From DASPPF01 sp032906705 (GTDB lineage Archaea > Thermoproteota > Nitrososphaeria > Nitrososphaerales > Gagatemarchaeaceae): a stretch of DNA of 64,000 nucleotides. Positions within the stretch are counted from its first letter, which is position 1; each line of letters opens with the position of its first letter. The stretch spans positions 6,228 to 70,227 of the forward strand of contig JAJTZC010000004.1 in assembly GCA_032906705.1 (NCBI GenBank), given 5' to 3'. Shown here in pieces: positions 59,738 through 64,000 of this stretch. The notes below the pieces were generated by a model. The model did no database searches, had not been told where the DNA came from, and was given only the letters and a program-made list of their open reading frames with translations. Position numbers and translations under genes: made by a program.

Positions 59738-60870
59738 GCCGCTCTTATTTTCATCATAAGATTGTCGAATCTCGAAAGCAAGTCGGCAGAGTTGAACGCC
59801 CACTTCCCCAGATTCTGGTCGTAGAGTTGGTAAGCTATGCTGAACGTGAGAGCATTGGTAGTGTCTATGGCATAGTGGTCGTATCGACCTTCGAAGGGCT
59901 CCAAGACAGTCGCCAAGTACTCGAGCGCCTCGGTCATCGAGTCGATTGGAAACGCGAAGTCAGCGTAGTAGTTCTTCCCTGAAGCTTCAAACCACAGGAA
60001 AGGCAGTCGGTTAGTGCTCGACATCAGCTCCATCCTCTCGCGGCCTTTCAAATCTCTGACGACGAGGACCAATTCTACGTACCTGTGCTTTCTGTGAAGG
60101 GCTTTCTCGATCCGATAATTGTACCGCGTACCCATCCAGTTTATTCTGTATGACCTGAGCAATTTCCTGCCGATGATGTGGGTTGCATAGTGCCAAGCGA
60201 GCTTCTTGTAGTTGACCTTGAGTTGGTCCGCAATCTCGGTCAGAGACCTAGTCGCGTCCTTCTGGAGTTCCTTCACAATCAGCAGGTCGGTGTAATCGAA
60301 TTTTTCGCGATTAGAGGGCACATATGCAGCAGCACCGTAATTCATCTTGCCAACCGTTGACCAGTCGAAGTCCCATCTGCCAATATCGAAGTCGTAGAAC
60401 TCGGCCCGCATAGGTGGATTCCTGGCCCACTCGAAGTTGAGCACCTCAACAGATGAGAAGAGGCCCTTGCTCTTGAGGGCGTGAATGAGTTCGGCAAAAC
60501 GGTCTACAAACTCGGTGGGAACGGCGGCGTTAACAATGTATCTTCCTTCGGGAAGAACCCTGGCGAAATACACAACGTAACACAGTTCGCTCATCGCGGT
60601 GAGTATCGTGCTAGCATACCGCCGAAAATCACCGGCAAAGGAGGCTACGAACATCACCCTTCTCAGCCCCAGCTTCTCATAGTCCGCGGCGGCCTGAACG
60701 GCGAATCCCTTCTTCAGAATCTTGCTCTTGTATCTGTACCTTACAGATTCCTTGAATTGCCCCAGTCTCCTTGCTATCTCAGCGACATCGGGACCAATCT
60801 CTGAGATAAGCTGAACCAGCTGAGCGGTACTAGCGTTCGTGTCCCTTTTAGCGCCCTCTGGCCGTGACAA
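59731..60870 (-). CDS. Lrp/AsnC-like regulator with two helix-turn-helix regions
   Basis: 379 residues. Two HTH-like segments: residues ~17-55 (LVQLISEIGPDVAEIARRLG) and ~205-240 (DYTDLLIVKELQKDATRSLT, then EIADQLKVNYKKLAWHY). The parts between have alternating strands and helices. The duplicated arrangement is seen in large archaeal Lrp-related regulators. ATG 60870. The target is unknown; it may control the neighbouring acetyltransferase, which is divergent. Confidence 0.65.
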   Translation of the reverse strand: MSRPEGAKRDTNASTAQLVQLISEIGPDVAEIARRLGQFKESVRYRYKSKILKKGFAVQAAADYEKLGLRRVMFVASFAGDFRRYASTILTAMSELCYVVYFARVLPEGRYIVNAAVPTEFVDRFAELIHALKSKGLFSSVEVLNFEWARNPPMRAEFYDFDIGRWDFDWSTVGKMNYGAAAYVPSNREKFDYTDLLIVKELQKDATRSLTEIADQLKVNYKKLAWHYATHIIGRKLLRSYRINWMGTRYNYRIEKALHRKHRYVELVLVVRDLKGRERMELMSSTNRLPFLWFEASGKNYYADFAFPIDSMTEALEYLATVLEPFEGRYDHYAIDTTNALTFSIAYQLYDQNLGKWAFNSADLLSRFDNLMMKIRAAG

Positions 60871-61225
60871 AGGAATCTGCCCGGTTAGCAGGGTCGGGGG
60901 CGTTCTTTCTTAAATCTGTGGGATTTCCAAACACGCAGGCGATTTCATCCGAAAATCCAAGGACGGTCCCACGCAAACGCATTACCAGTTCTAACGAATG
61001 TTTGGCTGGGCAAGACACGTAATCGCGCTCGTAGGGCGATATGCCGGAGTCGTGGGGATAGTCGAGTCAGCAGTGTACGGCGAACTGAATGTCGAACCGG
61101 CTGCGGAAATTCCCGAGTTCTTGAAGGAGATACCCCGAATCATCGGGCTAGCATGCGCTCCGCGCTCCCTCCGCCCCGTGAACTTCCTACTCTGCAAACG
61201 ATTATCTTTCGCCACCCTTCCCGAA

Positions 61226-62029
61226 ATGTCCAGAATGGAGCTTGTTAAAGTAAGGGAATCGAACAAAGGCATCCTGCTGGATTACCTGCATCGAGACGTT
61301 GCAAGGCATGCCTTCGCCCTGTTCGACCTCAACGCAGCTTTCCAAGACTCTGAATTCTATGTGGCGGCCAGCGGAGGCCGGATTTGTGGCTACTTGCTCA
61401 TCTACAAGGGAACTGCGTTGAAGTATCCAAGCATCATCGTGGATGCCGAATTAGAGGCCGCTGAGACCCTGTTGAGCCTTCTACCAGATGAAAAGGCGGT
61501 ACTGTTCTGCCCGAGAGAGCTTCTGGCGTTTGTCAGAACCAAGGTAAAGGATAGCGGCGTCTATCAAGAGACACAGATGGCAATCAGGAAGGGCGAAGAA
61601 CGCCTGATTCAGAACAACCCGGCCGGGAGGCTGACTCTTGACGACGCTGGGGGCCTAGCCGCACTCTACTCAGAGATGGGAAATGTCAACAGACAGGTCG
61701 AACTGGAGCCCATCAGAAGGCAGCTGGCCCTGAACCCCTTCTACGGCATATACGACGGCGGAAAATTGGTCTCCGTTGCCGGACTGTACGTCACGATGCC
61801 TGAGGTGTGCGTGATAGGTGGAGTGTTTACTCGTTCTGCCCACAGAGGAAGAGGATTTGCGAAGATGACAACCTCTGCTGTCTTGGAATACGCGTTCCGC
61901 ATCTCGGGTCTGGCAATGCTCTACGTGCGGTCTGACAACAAGCCGGCAATCAGAGTGTATGAGAAGCTCGGCTTCGGCAAGGTGGGGGAAAGGTTCTGGG
62001 TAGACCTTGGCACAGGGCTAAGACCGTAG
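61226..62029 (+). CDS. GNAT-family acetyltransferase
   Basis: About 267 residues from ATG 61226, chosen because TATA-like GATTATCTTT lies ~27 bases upstream; the frame is open further left to 60998. The acetyl-CoA-binding GNAT motif is IGGVFTRSAHRGRGFAKMTT, then LYVRSDNKPAIRVYEKLGFG and VGERFWVDLG. An N-terminal GNAT-like half is present too, so it may be a tandem form (PF00583/FR47-like). The substrate is unknown. Confidence 0.8.
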   Translation: MSRMELVKVRESNKGILLDYLHRDVARHAFALFDLNAAFQDSEFYVAASGGRICGYLLIYKGTALKYPSIIVDAELEAAETLLSLLPDEKAVLFCPRELLAFVRTKVKDSGVYQETQMAIRKGEERLIQNNPAGRLTLDDAGGLAALYSEMGNVNRQVELEPIRRQLALNPFYGIYDGGKLVSVAGLYVTMPEVCVIGGVFTRSAHRGRGFAKMTTSAVLEYAFRISGLAMLYVRSDNKPAIRVYEKLGFGKVGERFWVDLGTGLRP

Positions 62030-62068
62030 TGGTGCGAGAGGGAGCCTTCGTTTTCGGCCAGCGGTATC

Positions 62069-62174
62069 GGTCGGGAGAAGATCATACAACCAAGCAGACC
62101 GCGGCCTGTGAACTCCCGACCAACCTTCATCAGGTAGATTTCGCCGACCTACGGTGGAGGCGCAATGGACCCAT
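62069..62174 (+). repeat. Long repeat R3, copy B (contains motif R1)
   Basis: Contains a perfect inverted repeat GGTCGGGAG (62069-62077) / CTCCCGACC (62113-62121) and ends with motif R1 (62156-62172, GGAGGCGCAATGGACCC, one mismatch). Same orientation as copy A; together they bracket the 40-residue protein, regulator and acetyltransferase genes. Confidence 0.75.
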
Positions 62175-62235
62175 GCAGCAAAACACCTCGTCGCTGCATT
62201 CATCGTTTATAGCGCCCGAATCATTATGGCTCCGC

Positions 62236-62625
62236 ATGGTCGCGAGGAAGCGCGTTTCCGCGAGAACTCCGTGGGAGGAAACAGTCGGCTATTCCCGAGC
62301 GGTCAAGGTTGGGAAGGTGATTGTGGTCTCAGGCACGGCTCCATCTGATGCCAGGGGAGTCATAGTTGGCAAGGATGACGCATACGCTCAAACGATTTTC
62401 GCAATAGAGAAGATTGGAAACGCCCTCAACGAGCTTGGAGCGTCCTTGGAGGACGTAGTTCGAACCAGAATCTACACAACCGACATTTCACTCTGGAAAG
62501 AGATAGCCAGAGCTCACAGAAAGTTCTTCAGCGAAGTCAAGCCAGCAAACACCCTTGTGCAGGTATCGAAACTAATCGACCAGGACATGCTCGTTGAGGT
62601 CGAAGTCGATGCGATCAAGGACTAG
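62236..62625 (+). CDS. RidA/YjgF/UK114-family protein
   Basis: 129 residues from ATG 62236, with TATA-like GTTTATAGC ~28 bases upstream. Family core: EETVGYSRAVKVGKVIVVSG, GASLEDVVRTRIYTTDISLW. The catalytic Arg of imine deaminases is in VVRTRIYTTD; it hydrolyses reactive enamine/imine intermediates of PLP enzymes. The next gene is preceded by an R1-like motif. Confidence 0.88.
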   Translation: MVARKRVSARTPWEETVGYSRAVKVGKVIVVSGTAPSDARGVIVGKDDAYAQTIFAIEKIGNALNELGASLEDVVRTRIYTTDISLWKEIARAHRKFFSEVKPANTLVQVSKLIDQDMLVEVEVDAIKD

Positions 62626-62645
62626 AGTCGCGACCCGACGTCCCC

Positions 62646-62662
62646 GAGAGAGCAATGAACCC
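62646..62662 (+). repeat. Motif R1-like, copy 8 (weak)
   Basis: GAGAGAGCAATGAACCC: the right 11 bases (GCAATGAACCC) are exact, the left part differs. It lies 20 bases after the RidA-like stop. Confidence 0.5.
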
Positions 62663-62724
62663 TAGCACGGTGCCATCAGCCACATCCTCCTTGGTTCTTT
62701 TTAGTGCGACGCGCATCGGTTCCC

Positions 62725-63039
62725 ATGCTTCCAATCCAGATTAGTCCAGTCTGGCTGTTCATCATCGGATGGATCTTCTTTCTGGGCTTCGCGGGTTTCA
62801 CCATCATGGGAATCGACAAATCCAGAGCTCGGTATGGAGAGTGGCGAGTACCGGAAAGGACTCTTTTCATGATAGCCGTCGCTGGCGGCGCTTTCGGCGT
62901 AGTTGCTGGCAGTGCCGTCTTCCATCACAAGACCTTGAAAGATTCATTCGCCGAGGTCAATTACGTTGCTGCAATAGCCTGGTTGGTCATCCTGTTGGAG
63001 CTTCAGAAGCTATTGGGTCCTCCTGTCGGCCTGTCGTAG
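62725..63039 (+). CDS. DUF1294 membrane protein
   Basis: 104 residues from ATG 62725 (a GTG at 62704 is possible). Three membrane segments: PVWLFIIGWIFFLGFAGFTI, LFMIAVAGGAFGVVAGSAVF and VNYVAAIAWLVILLELQKLL. The KSRARYGEWRVPERTL loop is the DUF1294 signature. Function unknown. An R1 copy starts one base after the stop. Confidence 0.85.
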   Translation: MLPIQISPVWLFIIGWIFFLGFAGFTIMGIDKSRARYGEWRVPERTLFMIAVAGGAFGVVAGSAVFHHKTLKDSFAEVNYVAAIAWLVILLELQKLLGPPVGLS

Positions 63040-63040
63040 T

Positions 63041-63057
63041 GGAGGCGCAATGAACTC
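63041..63057 (+). repeat. Motif R1, copy 9
   Basis: GGAGGCGCAATGAACTC, one mismatch, one base after the DUF1294 stop. Downstream, TGCACGG/CCGTGCA and GAGCGAT/ATCGCTC interleave (63061-63117), a possible pseudoknot. Confidence 0.75.
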
Positions 63058-63180
63058 CGTGCACGGAGAGCGATCGCTATGCCCTACCAGCTTCCGCCGT
63101 GCAGGACATCGCTCAAAAGCTTGCCGTCGGTGAAGCCAAGCTAAAGAAGGCCGGGTAATCAACCCGCCTAGATAGTCCCG

Positions 63181-64000
63181 ATGCCGTTCACATTACCTTC
63201 TACTCTGCGGAGCGCGGACAAGCAAGCGCTGGTCCTTGCTTTCGGGACGCTCTCCGTGTTGGAAGTTTGCGCCACGCTCGGGGGCATCAAGAAAGCCGAA
63301 GTCCCATGCGAACGAATATGCGTGCTCGACCTCGAGCCTTCATCCATCCATCCGCTCAGCAAGCTGGCCGGCATCCACAAGTTCGCCCCGCTCATGGTCG
63401 AGTTCCACGGAGACAAAGCGAGCGTCGAGGAGTTGGTGTCCAAAATCGCCGCCGAGGTAGACACACTTCAGCGATTCGCCTTGAGCGGCTACGACGTGCC
63501 AGAAGAGCACCACGAGGAAATCACGAGGTTGTTGCTTGACGCCATCAGGGAGGCGGGTTTTCGGAAGGTGAAGCTCCTGCGGCCGAAGGGGAACGAGCTA
63601 TTGGCTGAGCAGGTCTCGTCCAGGGAGGCGCTCGACATAATCACATTTCCATACAAGGGCGGCTACGGACTCGGGCCCACATGCTGGGTCTCGGACACAG
63701 CGTCGGTCAGGGAAAGGGGCCTGGACAAACCGGTTCCGCACTCGGAGATCGCCGTGTCTCCCAGGTTGGCTCACCTTCTGGTCAACCTGTCAGGCCTCAC
63801 TCCAGGGAAGACTCTGCTCGACCCCTTCTGTGGGTCCGGGACCATCTTGGCGGAAGGGCTCTTCAAATCATTGGTATGCCTAGGGGTTGACTCGAACGCC
63901 GGCCACGTCACGGGCGCGAAAAAGAACCTCGCTTGGGCAAGGAAAAGAGCGGGCGGGGGGTCGTTCAACCTGAAGCTGGGCGACGCGAGAGAGCTCGCGC
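63181..64000 (+). CDS. Trm-G10/Trm11-like RNA methyltransferase (3' cut by window)
   Basis: Open from ATG 63181 to the window end. The N-terminal ~110 residues look like a THUMP-related region (LSKLAGIHKFAPLMVEFHG...). The Rossmann methyltransferase domain carries LLDPFCGSGTILAEGLF (SAM-binding) and CLGVDSNAGHVTGAKKN. This motif set is that of tRNA guanine-N2 methyltransferases such as Trm11/Trm-G10. The catalytic NPPY motif would lie beyond the edge. Confidence 0.85.
   Translation, partial: MPFTLPSTLRSADKQALVLAFGTLSVLEVCATLGGIKKAEVPCERICVLDLEPSSIHPLSKLAGIHKFAPLMVEFHGDKASVEELVSKIAAEVDTLQRFALSGYDVPEEHHEEITRLLLDAIREAGFRKVKLLRPKGNELLAEQVSSREALDIITFPYKGGYGLGPTCWVSDTASVRERGLDKPVPHSEIAVSPRLAHLLVNLSGLTPGKTLLDPFCGSGTILAEGLFKSLVCLGVDSNAGHVTGAKKNLAWARKRAGGGSFNLKLGDARELA

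Noticed and set aside
60991..61272. Minus-strand 93-codon frame
   Set aside because: Low-complexity Ser/Thr-rich translation opposite the acetyltransferase 5' region, with no family features.
63064..63168. C-terminal protein fragment (AVQDIAQKLAVGEAKLKKAG)
   Set aside because: Protein-like but only ~34 codons after a stop, no start codon, and overlapping interleaved stems; recorded as unexplained.
1..64000. CRISPR array
   Set aside because: I looked for regularly spaced direct repeats of 24-40 bases with unique spacers, above all near the two Cas1-like genes. Only the two palindromes at 40.2-40.35 kb recur at close range, and they differ in part and flank a folded region rather than a spacer series.

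Overview
The window is archaeal, most likely from a deep, non-ammonia-oxidising lineage of Nitrososphaeria (Thaumarchaeota) or a close relative. I infer this from gene content: family D DNA polymerase (both subunits), Cdc6/Orc1, one PCNA, PriS with GINS, RpoL, TFS, Csl4, aIF2-alpha, Nop10, L44e, S27e, L10e, Dph2, GGGP synthase (ether lipids) and an AglB/STT3 oligosaccharyltransferase. Many genes start with TTG or GTG, and many are leaderless, with a TATA-like box about 25-35 nt before the start. A topoisomerase IA rather than IB argues against an ordinary ammonia oxidiser, but the lineage is tentative. Three N runs (3268-3367, 32265-32307, 58157-58166) show that this is a gapped scaffold, probably a metagenome-assembled genome.

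Layout. 1-2.9 kb: PolD small subunit (cut by the window edge), cdc6 and an origin-like intergenic region with origin recognition boxes. 2.9-8.1 kb: regulators, a VapBC pair, Elf1, GGGP synthase and an ABC exporter. 8.4-10.6 kb: a secreted protein broken by a frameshift. 11-31 kb: a conserved block (PolD large subunit, SecG, DUF2070, thymidylate kinase, HD hydrolase, XPD-like helicase, topoisomerase IA, glycine cleavage T and H proteins, AglB, and an operon L44e-S27e-cyclase-like-aIF2a-Nop10). 31-45.7 kb: an accessory region rich in nucleases and unknown genes around PCNA, ending with an 819-residue Cas1-like protein. 45.8-47.4 kb: PriS and GINS. 47.5-55.6 kb: a catabolic cluster (tryptophan 2,3-dioxygenase, TrpB2, aminotransferase, three binding-protein-like genes). 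55.6-58.3 kb: an information-processing operon (L10e-Dph2-Csl4-RpoL-TFS). 58.4-63.1 kb: a second, shorter Cas1-like gene followed by small accessory genes. 63.2 kb to the end: an RNA methyltransferase, cut by the window edge.

The most unusual feature is a pairing of Cas1-like genes with a dispersed motif. Two Cas1 homologues with intact Glu/His/Asp triads occur with no CRISPR array, no Cas2 and no other recognisable adaptation gene. Near each of them, accessory genes are separated by copies of a 17-nt motif, GGAGGCGCAATGAACCC, always on the + strand (near 35.0, 37.1, 38.2 and 41.6 kb, and near 59.5, 62.2, 62.6 and 63.0 kb; one more at 10.85 kb). The arrangement looks like an integron cassette array with a Cas1-type integrase. 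That is a hypothesis built on visible sequence patterns. HNH, RusA-like and PD-(D/E)XK-like nucleases, and a strongly folded intergenic region at 40.2-40.35 kb, sit in the same accessory region.
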